NCBI RefSeq assembly: GCF_002327105.1
Contig: NZ_CP023406.1
Location: 1,488,001-1,552,000 of the forward strand
DNA length: 64,000 nt
Direction of reading: 5' to 3'
Source of the DNA: Luteimonas chenhongjianii
GTDB lineage: Bacteria; Pseudomonadota; Gammaproteobacteria; Xanthomonadales; Xanthomonadaceae
Both the position numbers and the translations under genes were made by a program. The notes below the pieces were generated by a model that worked only from the letters and a program-made list of their open reading frames with translations, did no database searches and was not told where the DNA came from. Below are positions 19,695 to 29,517 of this stretch, piece after piece. Position 1 is the first letter of the stretch; every line of letters starts with the position of its first letter.

Positions 19695-21185
19695 TCACCT
19701 GACGCGCATCCCGCCGAGCAGGTTGCGGACGATGCGATTGGTGATCGTGCGCACCGCCTGCTTGCCGGCTGCCTGCACGGCGCCCTGGCGGCGGCTGGTG
19801 CCGAACAGGAACTCGTTGATCGACCGGCCGACACCACCTTCGGCCTCGGCCTCACGCGCGGTTTGCGCGGGCGGGGTCCTTGCCTGCGCGGCGGCATCCT
19901 GGGCGCGGCTGGCGAGCAGTTCCGCCGCCGACTCGCGATTGACCGGGGTGTCGTACTTGCCGGCGATCGGGCTGCCGGCGCGCACACGTGCGCGCTCGTC
20001 CGCACTGATGCCACCCATCCGGCAGCGTGGCGGCGCGATCAGTGTGCGTTCGACCGGCATGGGCACGCCCTTGTGCTGGAGGGTCGAGACCAGCGCCTCA
20101 CCGGTTGCGAGTTGCGAGATCGTCGCGGCGACATCGAGCGCGGGATTCGGCGCGAAGGTCTCGGCCGCCGTGCGCACCGCCTTCTGGTCGCGCGGGGTGT
20201 ACGCGCGCAGTGCGTGCTGCACGCGATTGCCGAGCTGGCCCAGCACAGCCCCGGGCACGTCGTCGGGGAACTGCGAGCAGAAATACACCCCGACGCCCTT
20301 GGAGCGGATCAGGCGCACGACCTGTTCGATGCGCTGCTGGAGTGCACGGGGCGCGTCGTCGAAGAGCAGGTGCGCTTCGTCGAACACGAAGACCAGCTTC
20401 GGTCTGTCGAGATCGCCGACTTCCGGCAACGTCTCGAACAGCTCCGACAGCAGCCACAGCAGGAACGTGGAATACAGGCGCGGGCGCAGGACCAGCTGGT
20501 CGGCGGCCAGGATGCCGATCACGCCGCGGCCGTCGGTGGTCGTGCGCATGAGGTCCGACAGCTCCAGCGCCGGCTCACCGAAGAAGCGATCGCCGCCGTC
20601 CTGTTCCAGCCGCAGCAGCGCGCGCTGGATCGCTGCGACCGATTGCGCGCTGACCAGCCCGTAGCGGGTGGAGATGTCCTTGCGCTCGTCGGCGACCACG
20701 CCGAGCAGGGCGCGAAGGTCCGCCAGGTCGAGCAGCAGCAGGCCGCGGTCATCGGCCAGCTTGAACACGATGTCGAGCACGCCGGACTGGGTGTCGTTGA
20801 GTTCGAGGATGCGCGATAGCAGCAGTGGCCCGACCTCGCTGACCGTCGTGCGCACCGGATGGCCCAGCTCGCCGTAGAGATCCCAGAACACCACCGGGCT
20901 GGCGGCGGGCGCCCAGTCGGGGATGCCGATGTCCAGGGCGCGCGCCTGCAGAGCCTCGCTCGCGGTGCCCGCGACCGCGAGGCCGGCCACGTCTCCCTTG
21001 ACGTCGGCCATGAAGACCGGCACGCCGATCCGCGAAAAGCCTTCGGCCAGCGTCATCAATGTCACGGTCTTGCCGGTGCCGGTCGCACCGGCGACGAGGC
21101 CGTGGCGGTTGCCGAGCCCGGGCAACAGGTACACGGGCCCGGCATCGGGCGTGGTGACGGCCTTGCCGAGCAGGATCGGATCCAT
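19695..21185 (-). CDS. HerA-like ATPase, DUF853 family
   Basis: This 496-aa P-loop ATPase belongs to the family annotated as DUF853 or helicase HerA-like C-terminal domain (E. coli YjgR type). Walker A is GATGTGKT (in [20 protein letters not shown]), and Walker B is [12 protein letters not shown]. An arginine-rich C-terminal tail and [10 protein letters not shown] follow. The family resembles HerA/FtsK hexameric pumps, but its cellular role is unknown. I chose the ATG of MDPILLGKA because AGGA lies 10 nt upstream; an ATG 9 nt earlier (21194) is almost on top of that AGGA. greB starts 7 nt after its stop. Confidence 0.9.
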   Translation of the reverse strand: MDPILLGKAVTTPDAGPVYLLPGLGNRHGLVAGATGTGKTVTLMTLAEGFSRIGVPVFMADVKGDVAGLAVAGTASEALQARALDIGIPDWAPAASPVVFWDLYGELGHPVRTTVSEVGPLLLSRILELNDTQSGVLDIVFKLADDRGLLLLDLADLRALLGVVADERKDISTRYGLVSAQSVAAIQRALLRLEQDGGDRFFGEPALELSDLMRTTTDGRGVIGILAADQLVLRPRLYSTFLLWLLSELFETLPEVGDLDRPKLVFVFDEAHLLFDDAPRALQQRIEQVVRLIRSKGVGVYFCSQFPDDVPGAVLGQLGNRVQHALRAYTPRDQKAVRTAAETFAPNPALDVAATISQLATGEALVSTLQHKGVPMPVERTLIAPPRCRMGGISADERARVRAGSPIAGKYDTPVNRESAAELLASRAQDAAAQARTPPAQTAREAEAEGGVGRSINEFLFGTSRRQGAVQAAGKQAVRTITNRIVRNLLGGMRVR

Positions 21186-21318
21186 CGCATGCATGTCCTG
21201 GCGCCAGGGACAGTGATTCTAGCGACTGTGTCGCAGGTAGCGCTTCGCGCCACGCGCCTTGCCGGGCCGCGAGGGGCAGGGCTACCCTGCGGGCCCTCTT
21301 TGCTGGACCCCGGTCACG

Positions 21319-22866
21319 ATGCCAGATTCCGTTTCCACGACGCTGCGCTTCGGCGCGCTCGCGCTCGCGCTGGCCCTGGCCGGCACGGCCACCGACGCGC
21401 AGGCGCAGTCGCGCCGCGACCGTGAGGCCGCCGAGGGCCTGACCCAGCGCATGCTCGAGGCCGAGGGCCGCTACCGCCAGGCGCTGGTGCAGCTCGCCAA
21501 CGACGATCCCGCCGGCATGGATGCGAGCAACGCCGCGCTCGAGGACATGGAAGACGTGATGCTGGCCTGCGAGAAGCAGCGTGCCTGCAGCGTTCCGCAG
21601 CTGCTGACCACCTACAAGCGCCTGCTCAAGGCCGACGCCGACGCCCAGGCCGGCCAGGGGCCTGACGAGGCCGGCATCGACGGACCGGACGGCGGGCTCC
21701 CCACCGCCGACGTGCCGGCTGCCGCGAGCGCATCGGCGCTGCTCGCCGAGGACGAGCGCTTCAAGCGCATGGTCCAGCTCAATCCCGCGGTGCAGGCGTC
21801 GATCCGGCGCTGGCTCACCGACATGCGCGTGGCGCTGATGACCAGCCACGAGAACTACCAGTACATGCAGCACCTGATGTCGCCGGCGTTCAAGCGCAGC
21901 GGCCTTCCGGAGGCGCTGCTGTTCGGCATCCTCGCCAAGGAATCCAACGGCCGCGTGCATGCGCGATCGCGCGCCGGCGCTGCCGGGCCGCTGCAGTTCA
22001 TGCCGGCGACCGGCCGGCGCTTCGGCCTGGGCCCCGACGGCACCGGCTTCGACACCCGCTACGACCCGCGCCAGGCCGCGGACGCTGCTGCCGTGTATCT
22101 CAACGAGCGCTTCGCCCAGCACGGCAACGAGATCGAGTACTGGCTCGCCGGCTACAACGGCGGCGAAGGCCGCGCGCTGCGCGTCTACCGCGAGGCCGCG
22201 GGGCGCAGCTTCTGGGATCCGTCGGTCTACAACCAGTTTCCCGCCGAAACCAAGGACTACGTCCCGATGGTGATCGCCGCGGCCTGGCTGTATCTGCATC
22301 CGGAGGAATACGGCCTGACCTTCCCGAAGATCGACACGCGTCCGGCCACGTTCACGCTCGAGCGTCCGGCTTCGATCTACGAACTGACGATCTGCCTGGG
22401 TAACGGCAATACCCGCGACGGCTACATGCGCGCGCTGCGCAACCTCAACCCGAGCTACGAGGCCGACAGCCTGCTGCCGGTCGGCACCACGCTCGCCGGC
22501 ACCACGCGGATCGCCAGCCTCTACAAGCGCTGGTGCGTGCGTGGAGAGCGCGCCGATCTGGCCGCAGAGCTCGTCAACAGCGACCCGCGTGCCGCCATCG
22601 TGCGCACCGGCGCGATCGAAGTGATGTCGGTGGGGGATGCCCCGGCGCCCGCCGCGCTGCCGCCCGCGCCCGCTGCCCCGCGTCCGCCACAGGCTGCGCC
22701 CGCCGCAGCGCGCACGCATCGCGTCGCGCGTGGCGAAACCCTCGGCAGCATCGCCCAGCGCTTCGGTTGCGATGTGCCCGCGCTGGCCGGCGCCAACGGC
22801 CTGCGGGCGCCGGCGTATACGCTCCGGCTGGGTCAGACGCTGAAGCTGGAGGGGTGCTCGGGCTGA
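21319..22866 (+). CDS. Lytic murein transglycosylase with SLT and LysM domains (MltD-like)
   Basis: This 515-aa envelope enzyme cleaves peptidoglycan with formation of 1,6-anhydromuramic acid. It has a signal peptide (FGALALALALAGTATDAQA), an N-terminal helical part, an SLT domain with catalytic E208 (GILAKESNGRVHARSRAGA, then GPLQFMPATGRRFGL) and a Pro/Ala-rich linker. One C-terminal LysM repeat (THRVARGETLGSIAQRFG to the end) binds glycan. E. coli MltD has the same SLT plus LysM layout, though it is a lipoprotein, and no lipobox is visible here. The ATG at 21319 was preferred over an upstream in-frame ATG because the signal peptide then starts promptly. Confidence 0.92.
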   Translation: MPDSVSTTLRFGALALALALAGTATDAQAQSRRDREAAEGLTQRMLEAEGRYRQALVQLANDDPAGMDASNAALEDMEDVMLACEKQRACSVPQLLTTYKRLLKADADAQAGQGPDEAGIDGPDGGLPTADVPAAASASALLAEDERFKRMVQLNPAVQASIRRWLTDMRVALMTSHENYQYMQHLMSPAFKRSGLPEALLFGILAKESNGRVHARSRAGAAGPLQFMPATGRRFGLGPDGTGFDTRYDPRQAADAAAVYLNERFAQHGNEIEYWLAGYNGGEGRALRVYREAAGRSFWDPSVYNQFPAETKDYVPMVIAAAWLYLHPEEYGLTFPKIDTRPATFTLERPASIYELTICLGNGNTRDGYMRALRNLNPSYEADSLLPVGTTLAGTTRIASLYKRWCVRGERADLAAELVNSDPRAAIVRTGAIEVMSVGDAPAPAALPPAPAAPRPPQAAPAAARTHRVARGETLGSIAQRFGCDVPALAGANGLRAPAYTLRLGQTLKLEGCSG

Positions 22867-23053
22867 GGGTGAGGGATGGTTGAACACCTCGCCCTGTGGG
22901 AGCTCGACGCGCATCGCGCATGGCGCGTCGGGTGAGGGCAGGGGGTTCGCGGGAGAGCCGCAGAAGCACCCTCACCCCAACCCCTCTCCCTGAGGGAGAG
23001 GGGCTCGATTTTCCGGAGATGTCGCATGACTGAAACGGCGCAGTACGCCGCTT
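22867..23053 (+). repeat. Intergenic REP-like palindromic element, possible terminator
   Basis: Between the convergent transglycosylase and psd genes lie two palindromes. One is GACGCGC/GCGCGTC at 22906-22912 and 22923-22929. The stronger one is a perfect 10-bp stem CCCCTCTCCC/GGGAGAGGGG at 22981-22990 and 22994-23003 with a TGA loop, preceded by CCCTCACCCCAA. This last pattern looks like the interspersed repeats common in Xanthomonadaceae intergenic regions (from memory, not searched). On the plus strand the stem is followed by CTCGATTTT, so it may also end the transglycosylase transcript. Confidence 0.6.
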
Positions 23054-23902
23054 TCAGTCAGCAGTCCGCATCGCCAGCCGCTGCCCCAGCCGCACCGGCG
23101 ATTCGGCATGCAGCGACGGCTCGAGTTCGGCGACGCCCTTCGGCAGCAGCACGATGACCGTCGAGCCGTAATTGAAGCGCGCCATTTCCTCGAAACGCTG
23201 CAGGGTGATGCCACGGCCGCGCCAGTCCTTGCGCTGGATGCGATCGCCATAGGCGGGGATCTCCTCGCCGCTCCAGACCGTCTCCACGCCCGATACCAGC
23301 AGCGCACCGACCATCACCTGCACCATCGGCCCGAAATCGGTGTCGAAGTGGCAGACCAGGCGCTCGTTGCGCGCGAACAGGCGCGGCACGCGGCCGACCG
23401 CCGCGGTGCCGACGCTGAAGAGCCGGCCGGGCACGTGCACCGTTTCGCGCAGGGTGCCGGTCCACGGCATGTGCACGCGGTGGTAATCGCGCGGCGACAG
23501 ATAGACGGTGGCGAAGCTGCCGTCGAGATACGGCGCCGCGTCCGCTTCGTCGCCCAGCAGTTCGGCGACCGTGAACGACTGGCCCTTGGCCTGGAAGATG
23601 CGCCCGGCCTCGATCGCACCGCACTGGCTGATGTGGCCGTCGGCCGGCATCACCAGCGCGCGCGGATCGGGATCGGGCACGCGCGCGCCCTCGCGCAGGG
23701 CACGGGTGAAGAAGGCATTGAAGCTGGCGTACGACGCCGGGTCGGGGTTCGCCGCCTCCGACAGGTCCACGCCGAACCGGCGCACGACGGTATCGATCAG
23801 CCAGCGTCGGGTACGGGGATCCTGCGAATACGCCAGGCGCCGTGCCAGCGAGGACAGCAGGCGGTGCGGCAGTACGTAGGTCAGGGTCGTGACGAAGCTC
23901 AT
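23054..23902 (-). CDS. psd: Phosphatidylserine decarboxylase
   Basis: This inner-membrane-associated proenzyme (282 aa) converts phosphatidylserine to phosphatidylethanolamine. It cleaves itself to form a pyruvoyl group at the Ser of a G-S-T motif, here FNYGST with S247, so the alpha chain would be the last 36 residues. Conserved segments are [17 protein letters not shown] and [12 protein letters not shown], which include the His and Asp of the self-cleavage triad. The residue before GST is Tyr rather than the more common Leu (LGST). Its ATG overlaps the stop of the SCO1-like gene by 4 nt, so the two are probably coupled. Confidence 0.96.
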   Translation of the reverse strand: MSFVTTLTYVLPHRLLSSLARRLAYSQDPRTRRWLIDTVVRRFGVDLSEAANPDPASYASFNAFFTRALREGARVPDPDPRALVMPADGHISQCGAIEAGRIFQAKGQSFTVAELLGDEADAAPYLDGSFATVYLSPRDYHRVHMPWTGTLRETVHVPGRLFSVGTAAVGRVPRLFARNERLVCHFDTDFGPMVQVMVGALLVSGVETVWSGEEIPAYGDRIQRKDWRGRGITLQRFEEMARFNYGSTVIVLLPKGVAELEPSLHAESPVRLGQRLAMRTAD

Positions 23903-24564
23903 GGGCGATGCTCGTTGGTCAGGCGCAGCAGGTCGGCGGCGATGGCGTCCGGGTCGGGCGTCTCCGCACCGAGCAGGCGGCCCGAGACGACGCCGGCCAT
24001 GCGGCCCTGCGGGTCGAGCACGGCCAGCGACGCACTGTGGTCGATCGTGTAGGGGCCGTCAGGCATGTCCGGGTCCAGCGGCACCGTCGCAAAGACCATG
24101 GACAGCGAACGCGTGAAGCTTTCCAGTGACGGGATATCGGCCGTCGCTGCCAGGGTGTCGCGGTGGAAGGCGTGGGCGTATTCGCCGAGCCGCTCGGGGG
24201 TGTCGCGCTCGGGGTCGACGGAGACGAACAGCACGCGCGGGCGGGTGGAGGCCGGCAGCGCTTCCCACTGGCGCTGGGCGCGGGCGAGATGCGTCAGCGT
24301 CATCGGGCACACGTCGGGGCAGTGGGTGAAGCCGATGAATACCAGCGTCCAGTGACCGGCGAGCTCGCCCGGCAGAAGCTGGGTGCCGTCCGACTGCTGT
24401 AGGGCGAAATCCGGCAGCGGGCGCGGCTGCGGATACAGCTGCACCGCCTCGAGCTGGATCGCTGGCGCGGCCGCGGGGGCGGCGAAGTAGCGCTGCGCGG
24501 CCAGCAGGCCGAGACCGCCGGCAAGCGCGACGCAGAGGATGACGAGTGTGGTCCGGTTGAACAT
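23899..24564 (-). CDS. SCO1/SenC family copper chaperone-like protein
   Basis: This 221-aa membrane-anchored thioredoxin-fold protein has an N-terminal helix ([18 protein letters not shown]) followed by a periplasmic domain with C82-x3-C86 (THCPDVCPM) and a conserved His (YTIDHSASL). These are the copper ligands of SCO proteins, which help build the CuA centre of cytochrome c oxidase or act as thiol-disulfide reductases. No cox genes are in the window. The start MFNRTTLV was preferred over an upstream in-frame ATG nine codons earlier. It is transcribed divergently from prmB and coupled to psd. Confidence 0.92.
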   Translation of the reverse strand: MFNRTTLVILCVALAGGLGLLAAQRYFAAPAAAPAIQLEAVQLYPQPRPLPDFALQQSDGTQLLPGELAGHWTLVFIGFTHCPDVCPMTLTHLARAQRQWEALPASTRPRVLFVSVDPERDTPERLGEYAHAFHRDTLAATADIPSLESFTRSLSMVFATVPLDPDMPDGPYTIDHSASLAVLDPQGRMAGVVSGRLLGAETPDPDAIAADLLRLTNEHRP

Positions 24565-24633
24565 GGCAGGTCCGTTTCGAGCGCCGGCCATGATACCCGC
24601 CGCGTTCGTGCCGGCTCCGGCTGGCCGGTGACC

Positions 24634-24639
24634 TATAAT
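24634..24639 (+). promoter_or_regulatory. Perfect -10 hexamer (TATAAT) upstream of prmB
   Basis: A consensus TATAAT lies 35 nt before the prmB ATG in the short divergent region between the SCO1-like gene and prmB. No good -35 is seen 16-18 nt upstream. If used, transcription would begin near 24646, after the in-frame GTG at 24642, which favours the ATG at 24675 as the prmB start. Confidence 0.45.
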
Positions 24640-24674
24640 CCGTGGCCATCAAGCGTTCCCGAGCTCCACGCGCC

Positions 24675-25646
24675 ATGACCGAAGAACTGCAGACCATCGT
24701 CGACCTGATCCGCTATGGCGCCAGCCGTTTCAACGCCGCGGGCCTGACCTTCGGCCACAGCTACGACAACGCGATCGACGAAGCCACCCAACTCACCCTG
24801 CATGCGCTGCATCTGCCGCACGACCTGAGCCCGGTCTATGGCCAGTCGCGGGTCACGCTGGCCGAGAAGGAAGACGTGCTCGGCTTGTTCATCCGCCGCA
24901 TCGAGGAGCGGGTGCCGGCCGCGTACCTGACCGGCGAGGCCTGGTTCGCCGGCCTGAGCTTCAAGTCCGACAAGCGCGCGCTGGTGCCGCGCTCGCCGAT
25001 CGCCGAGCTGATCATGAGTGGCTTCGAGCCCTGGCTCGGTGGCCGCGAGGTGCGCCGCGCCCTGGACCTGTGCACCGGCTCGGGCTGTATCGCCATCGCC
25101 ATGGCGCACCACAATCCCGACTGGCACGTCGACGGCGTCGATCTCAGCGACGACGCCCTGAGCCTCGCCAGGGAGAACGAGCAGCGTCTGGAAGTGCGCA
25201 ATACCCGCTTTCTCAAGTCCGATCTGTTCGACGGCCTGCAGGGCGAGCACTACGACCTGATCGTCACCAATCCCCCCTATGTCACCAACGACGAGACCGA
25301 CGCCCTGCCGCGGGAGTACTCCTACGAGCCCGAGATGGGGCTGCGCGCGGGCGACGATGGCCTCGATCTGGTCCTCAAGATCCTGCGCGACGCGCCGCTG
25401 CACCTGACCGAGGACGGCCTGCTGATCTGCGAGGTCGGCGAGTCCGAGCAGCACCTGGTCAAGCTGTTGCCGGAACTGCCGCTGATGTGGATCGAGTTCC
25501 AGGTCGGGCAGATGGGGATCTTCGTGGTCGAACGCCACGACCTGGTGACCCACAACCCGCGGATCACCCAGCTCGCCGCCGAGCGCGAGGCCAAGGCCGC
25601 CGCCCCGGTGGCGGCGACGGGCAGCGGGGCAGCGGCGCTGTTCTGA
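24675..25646 (+). CDS. prmB: 50S ribosomal protein L3 N(5)-glutamine methyltransferase PrmB
   Basis: This SAM-dependent methyltransferase (323 aa) methylates a Gln of ribosomal protein L3. The N-terminal helical domain starts TEELQTIVDLIRYGASRF. The Rossmann domain has the SAM motif LDLCTGSGCIAIA and the catalytic N199-P-P-Y (TNPPYVTNDE), and the VPRSPIAELI region is typical of PrmB. The start was set by family N-termini and the nearby TATAAT. The last 25 codons (LAAEREAKAAAP to AAALF) are an Ala-rich tail that is duplicated just downstream in a 139-bp tandem repeat. Confidence 0.95.
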   Translation: MTEELQTIVDLIRYGASRFNAAGLTFGHSYDNAIDEATQLTLHALHLPHDLSPVYGQSRVTLAEKEDVLGLFIRRIEERVPAAYLTGEAWFAGLSFKSDKRALVPRSPIAELIMSGFEPWLGGREVRRALDLCTGSGCIAIAMAHHNPDWHVDGVDLSDDALSLARENEQRLEVRNTRFLKSDLFDGLQGEHYDLIVTNPPYVTNDETDALPREYSYEPEMGLRAGDDGLDLVLKILRDAPLHLTEDGLLICEVGESEQHLVKLLPELPLMWIEFQVGQMGIFVVERHDLVTHNPRITQLAAEREAKAAAPVAATGSGAAALF

Positions 25647-25849
25647 GCGCGCTGTTCTGATCGGCGCGTTCGTCGCGCCGTCCGCGCGGGGCAGCGTGGT
25701 GGTAGGCGCACTCGCCGCCGAGCGCGAGGCCAAGGCCGCCGCCCCGGTGGCGGCGACGGGCAGCGGGGCAGCGGCGCTGTTCTGAGCGCGTTGTTCTGAT
25801 CAGCGCGTTCGTCGCGCCGTCCGCGCGGGGCAGCGTGGTGGTAGGCGCA
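25572..25849 (+). repeat. Two-copy 139-bp tandem duplication covering the 3' end of prmB
   Basis: Bases 25572-25710 are repeated at 25711-25849 with two mismatches (25652 C to 25791 T; 25663 G to 25802 A), which is 137 of 139 identical. Copy 1 holds the last 25 codons of prmB, its stop and 64 nt beyond. Copy 2 is therefore a non-coding remnant of the same coding end. A short inner echo of GCGCTGTTCTGA sits around the stop codon. The remaining gap to aroC (25850-26091) shows no gene or clear signal. Confidence 0.95.
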
Positions 25850-26091
25850 ATCAGCGGCGTGCCCCGGAGCCGCATCAGCAGGCTGCGTGGTCCGCCGCGC
25901 CGATCCCGATCGCCCGGGAGTGCCCGGCTGGTCGCGCATGACGTGACGATGTGATGCCCGGGCGTCGGCCGGCCGTGGCCGGCGCCTCCGGCCGCCGCCA
26001 GGGCTGCCGATGGCCATGCCGCCACGCGGCCCTCTCCGCGTTAAGCTTGCCGGCCGCGTTTCCCTCCTGCGCCCCTTCGGCGCCTGGTGCC

Positions 26092-27210
26092 ATGTCCAGC
26101 AACAGCTTCGGCCATCTGTTCACCGTCACGACCTTCGGCGAGAGCCACGGGCCGGCGATCGGTTGCGTGGTGGACGGCTGTCCTCCGGGCATAGAGCTCG
26201 CCGTCGAGGATTTCGCCCACGACCTGGCGCGGCGCGCGACCGGCAAGACCCGGCACACCTCGGCACGGCGCGAGGCCGACGAGGTCGAGATCCTCAGCGG
26301 CGTCTACGAGGGCGTGACCACCGGCACGCCGATCGCGCTGCTGATCCGCAACACCGATGCGCGCAGCAAGGACTACGGCAGCATCGCCCGACAGTTCCGC
26401 CCCGGGCATGCGGATTACACCTACTGGCAGAAGTACGGCATCCGCGATCCGCGCGGCGGCGGGCGCTCGTCGGCGCGCGAGACCACGATGCGTGTGGCCG
26501 CGGCGGTGATCGCCAAGAAGTGGCTGAATGATCGCTTCGGCGTTCGCGTGCGCGGCTATCTCTCGCAGCTCGGCGACATCGTGCCCGCGCAGTTCGACAG
26601 CGCGGCGATCGACTTCGATGTCGTCGAATCCAATCCGTTCTTCTGGCCCGATGCCTCGCAGGTGCCGGAACTCGAGGCCTACATGGATGCGCTGCGCAAG
26701 TCCGGCGATTCCGTCGGCGCGCGCGCGACCGCCGTGGCCGACGGCGTGCCGCCGGGCTGGGGCGAGCCCGTCTACGGCAAGCTCGACGGCGACCTGGCCG
26801 CGGCGATGATGTCGATCAATGCGGTCAAGGGGGTCGAGATCGGCGCCGGCTTCGCGTCCATCGCGCAGAGGGGCAGCGAGCATCGCGACCTGATGACGGC
26901 GCAGGGCTTTGCGTCCAACCACGCCGGCGGCGTGCTCGGAGGCATCAGCACCGGCCAGCAGATCGTGGTCTCCACCGCATTCAAGCCGACCTCCAGTCTG
27001 CGTTTGCCGGCCGACGGCCTCGACGTCGACGGCAATGTCGTCGAAGTGGTCACCACCGGCCGCCACGATCCCTGCGTCGGCATCCGCGCGACCCCGATCT
27101 GCGAGGCGATGCTCGCACTGGTGCTGATGGACCACGCGCTGCGGCATCGCGCGCAGTGCGGCGATGTCGGCGACGTCACGCCACGCATTGCGGGCCGCAT
27201 CGGTGGCTGA
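26092..27210 (+). CDS. aroC: Chorismate synthase
   Basis: This enzyme (372 aa) makes the final shikimate-pathway step, converting 5-enolpyruvylshikimate 3-phosphate to chorismate with reduced FMN. The three signatures are present: [12 protein letters not shown] near the N-terminus, RPGHADYTY, and [12 protein letters not shown] further conserved segment is [12 protein letters not shown]. The start [10 protein letters not shown] is the family start. The C-terminal AGRIGG extends about ten residues beyond the E. coli enzyme (361 aa). The next gene starts inside its last codons, so they are coupled. The trp genes, which use chorismate, lie 5-8 kb downstream. Confidence 0.97.
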   Translation: MSSNSFGHLFTVTTFGESHGPAIGCVVDGCPPGIELAVEDFAHDLARRATGKTRHTSARREADEVEILSGVYEGVTTGTPIALLIRNTDARSKDYGSIARQFRPGHADYTYWQKYGIRDPRGGGRSSARETTMRVAAAVIAKKWLNDRFGVRVRGYLSQLGDIVPAQFDSAAIDFDVVESNPFFWPDASQVPELEAYMDALRKSGDSVGARATAVADGVPPGWGEPVYGKLDGDLAAAMMSINAVKGVEIGAGFASIAQRGSEHRDLMTAQGFASNHAGGVLGGISTGQQIVVSTAFKPTSSLRLPADGLDVDGNVVEVVTTGRHDPCVGIRATPICEAMLALVLMDHALRHRAQCGDVGDVTPRIAGRIGG

Positions 27211-28225
27211 GCGGCCGCGCGTCTGGGTGTCGCAGCCATTGTTCGACGACATCGTCTCCCGGCTGCACGCGTACTTCGATGTCGTGCAGGCGCCCGATGT
27301 CCGCGAGCACGACGAAGCCGCGATCGCCGCTGCGCTGCGCGAGGTCGACGGCGCGCTGGTGACGCTCAACGAGCGCATCGGCGAGCGCGAGATCGCGAGT
27401 GCGCCGAAGCTGCGCGCGGTCGCCAACGTCGGCGTCGGCTATGACAATCTCGATGTGGGCGCGTTGCAGTCGCGCGGCATCGTCGCGACCAATACGCCGG
27501 ATGTGTTGACCGAGACCACCGCCGATTTCGGCTTCGCGCTGATGATGGCCGCCGCGCGCCGCATCACCGAGTCCGAACGTCACCTGCGTGGTGGCAAGTG
27601 GACCGGCTGGAACTTCAAGGGTCTGCTCGGCGCCGATCTGCATCGCAGCACGCTCGGCATCCTCGGCATGGGCCGGATCGGGCAGGGCATCGCGAAACGC
27701 GCGTCCGGTTTCGACATGCAGGTGCTCTACCACAACCGCAGCCGGCTGCCGGCCGATGTCGAGGGCGCGTACAAGGCCTCGTATGTCGACTTCGACACGC
27801 TTCTGGCACGCGCCGATCACCTGGTCCTGGTGCTGCCGTACTCGCCGCAGACCCACCACATCGTCGACGCCGCCGCGCTGGCGAAGATGAAGCCGACTGC
27901 GACGCTGACCAACATCGCCCGCGGCGGCATCGTTGACGAGGCCGCGCTGGCCGAGGCATTGGGCAGTGGCCGCCTCGCCGCGGCCGCGCTCGACGTGTTC
28001 GAGGGCGAGCCGGCGGTCGATCCGCGCCTGCTGGCACTGGACAACATCGTGCTCACCCCGCACATCGCCAGCGGCAGCCTGTCCACGCGCCGGGCGATGG
28101 TGACGCTGGCGGTCGACAATCTCATCGCCGCGCTCGGCGCCGGCCCCGACGCCGGTCGTCCGCCGACGCCGATCGTGCCGGTGACGCAAGGCGGCGATGC
28201 CGGCAAACGGGCGGGAGCCGCCTGA
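27203..28225 (+). CDS. D-isomer-specific 2-hydroxyacid dehydrogenase (GhrB-like)
   Basis: This 340-aa NAD(P)H-dependent enzyme probably reduces glyoxylate, hydroxypyruvate or 2-ketogluconate. The nucleotide fold has [20 protein letters not shown]. The catalytic Arg lies in [10 protein letters not shown], the Glu in FEGEP and the His in LTPHIAS. Bacterial GhrB proteins are about 325 aa. I chose the GTG at 27203 ([15 protein letters not shown]), which overlaps aroC by 8 nt; an ATG at 27164 would overlap by 47 nt and add 13 residues. The exact substrate is not decided by sequence. A Gly/Pro-rich tail ends the protein. Confidence 0.9.
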   Translation: MAERPRVWVSQPLFDDIVSRLHAYFDVVQAPDVREHDEAAIAAALREVDGALVTLNERIGEREIASAPKLRAVANVGVGYDNLDVGALQSRGIVATNTPDVLTETTADFGFALMMAAARRITESERHLRGGKWTGWNFKGLLGADLHRSTLGILGMGRIGQGIAKRASGFDMQVLYHNRSRLPADVEGAYKASYVDFDTLLARADHLVLVLPYSPQTHHIVDAAALAKMKPTATLTNIARGGIVDEAALAEALGSGRLAAAALDVFEGEPAVDPRLLALDNIVLTPHIASGSLSTRRAMVTLAVDNLIAALGAGPDAGRPPTPIVPVTQGGDAGKRAGAA

Positions 28226-28310
28226 CGCCCGACCGGGCGGTTCCCGCAAGTCCGATCCCCAGCATCCGCGCGCATGCGCGCCCCCCCAAGAATCCTTTCG
28301 AGAGTTTGCA

Positions 28311-29339
28311 ATGTCCCCTGACCTGAACCGCCGTTTCCGCGTTGCCGTCGTCGGTGCCACCGGCGCCGTCGGCGAGACCATGCTGTCGATCCTCGCCGAG
28401 CGCGATTTCCCCGTGTCGGAGCTCGTAGCGCTGGCCTCCGAGCGTTCCGCCGGCACCACCGTGAAGTTCGGCGATGACGACATCGTCGTGCAGGATCTCG
28501 CCACGTTCGATCCTTCCGGCATCGACATCGCGCTGTTCTCCGCCGGCAGCGACACCAGCAAGGTCTACGCGCCGAAGTTCGCCGCGGCCGGCGCCGTCGT
28601 CATCGACAACAGTTCGGCGTTCCGCTACGACGACGACGTGCCGCTGGTGATCAGCGAGGTCAATCCGGAAGCCGCACGCGCCCGCCCGCGCGGCATCATC
28701 GCCAATCCCAATTGCTCGACGATGCAGATGCTCGTCGCGCTGGCGCCGCTGCATCGCCGCGCCCGGATCGTGCGCATCAATGTGTCGACCTACCAGTCGG
28801 TGTCGGGCGCGGGGCGTTCGGCGATGGAGGAGCTCGGCCGCCAGACCGGCGACCTGCTCAATTTCCGTGGGATCGATCCGCAGAAGTTCCCGGTGCAGAT
28901 CGCCTTCAACTTGATCCCGCAGATCGACGCCTTCCTCGAGAACGGCTTCACCAGGGAGGAAATGAAGCTGGTCTGGGAAACGCACAAGATCCTCGGCGAC
29001 GACAGCATCCTGGTGAACCCGACCGCCGTGCGCGTGCCGGTGTTCTACGGGCATTCGGAGTCGGTCGCCGTCGAGCTGCGCGAGCGCATCAGCGTGGACG
29101 AGGCGCGTGCCATCCTCGCCGATGCACCGGGCGTGGAGGTCGTGGACGAGCGCATCGCCGGCGGCTGGCCGACGCCGGTCACCCACGCATCGGGGCGCGA
29201 TCCGGTGTTCGTCGGCCGCATCCGCGAGGATCTCTCGCATCCGAACGGTCTGAACCTGTGGATCGTTGCCGACAACATCCGCAAGGGCGCCGCGCTCAAT
29301 GCGGTGCAGGTTGCCGAGCTGGTGGCGGGCGAGGGCTGA
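28311..29339 (+). CDS. asd: Aspartate-semialdehyde dehydrogenase
   Basis: This enzyme (342 aa) reduces L-aspartyl-4-phosphate to the semialdehyde for lysine, diaminopimelate, threonine and methionine synthesis. The NADP fold begins RVAVVGATGAVGETMLSIL. The catalytic C135 is in NPNCSTMQM, and the substrate-binding segment around VSTYQSVSGAGRSAMEEL follows. The start at 28311 gives MSPDLNRRFRVAVVGA. In Pseudomonas the order asd-fimV-truA-trpF is also found, which supports the neighbours' identities. The upstream 85-nt gap has a poly-C stretch but no recognisable regulatory site. Confidence 0.97.
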   Translation: MSPDLNRRFRVAVVGATGAVGETMLSILAERDFPVSELVALASERSAGTTVKFGDDDIVVQDLATFDPSGIDIALFSAGSDTSKVYAPKFAAAGAVVIDNSSAFRYDDDVPLVISEVNPEAARARPRGIIANPNCSTMQMLVALAPLHRRARIVRINVSTYQSVSGAGRSAMEELGRQTGDLLNFRGIDPQKFPVQIAFNLIPQIDAFLENGFTREEMKLVWETHKILGDDSILVNPTAVRVPVFYGHSESVAVELRERISVDEARAILADAPGVEVVDERIAGGWPTPVTHASGRDPVFVGRIREDLSHPNGLNLWIVADNIRKGAALNAVQVAELVAGEG

Positions 29340-29517
29340 TGGACGCAGGCAGCGCATCGCGCCCGACCTCGCAGCGGGCACCGGCAAGCGTAGGCGACAG
29401 CCGCCCGGACGCGTTGCGTTGCGGAGCGGGATGCCGCGCCGCTACAGTCGTCCGATGAATCCGGTCAGTCGGCGCACGCGCCGCTCCAGGCCGCTCCGCA
29501 GGAACCAGGGGACGTTC

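Noticed and set aside
24642..24674. GTG start 11 codons upstream for prmB
   Set aside because: It would lie upstream of the transcription start implied by TATAAT at 24634-24639, and family proteins begin at the ATG at 24675.
25711..25849. Second copy of the prmB end as a separate small gene
   Set aside because: It has no start codon or ribosome-binding site of its own and is simply the tail of a tandem duplication.
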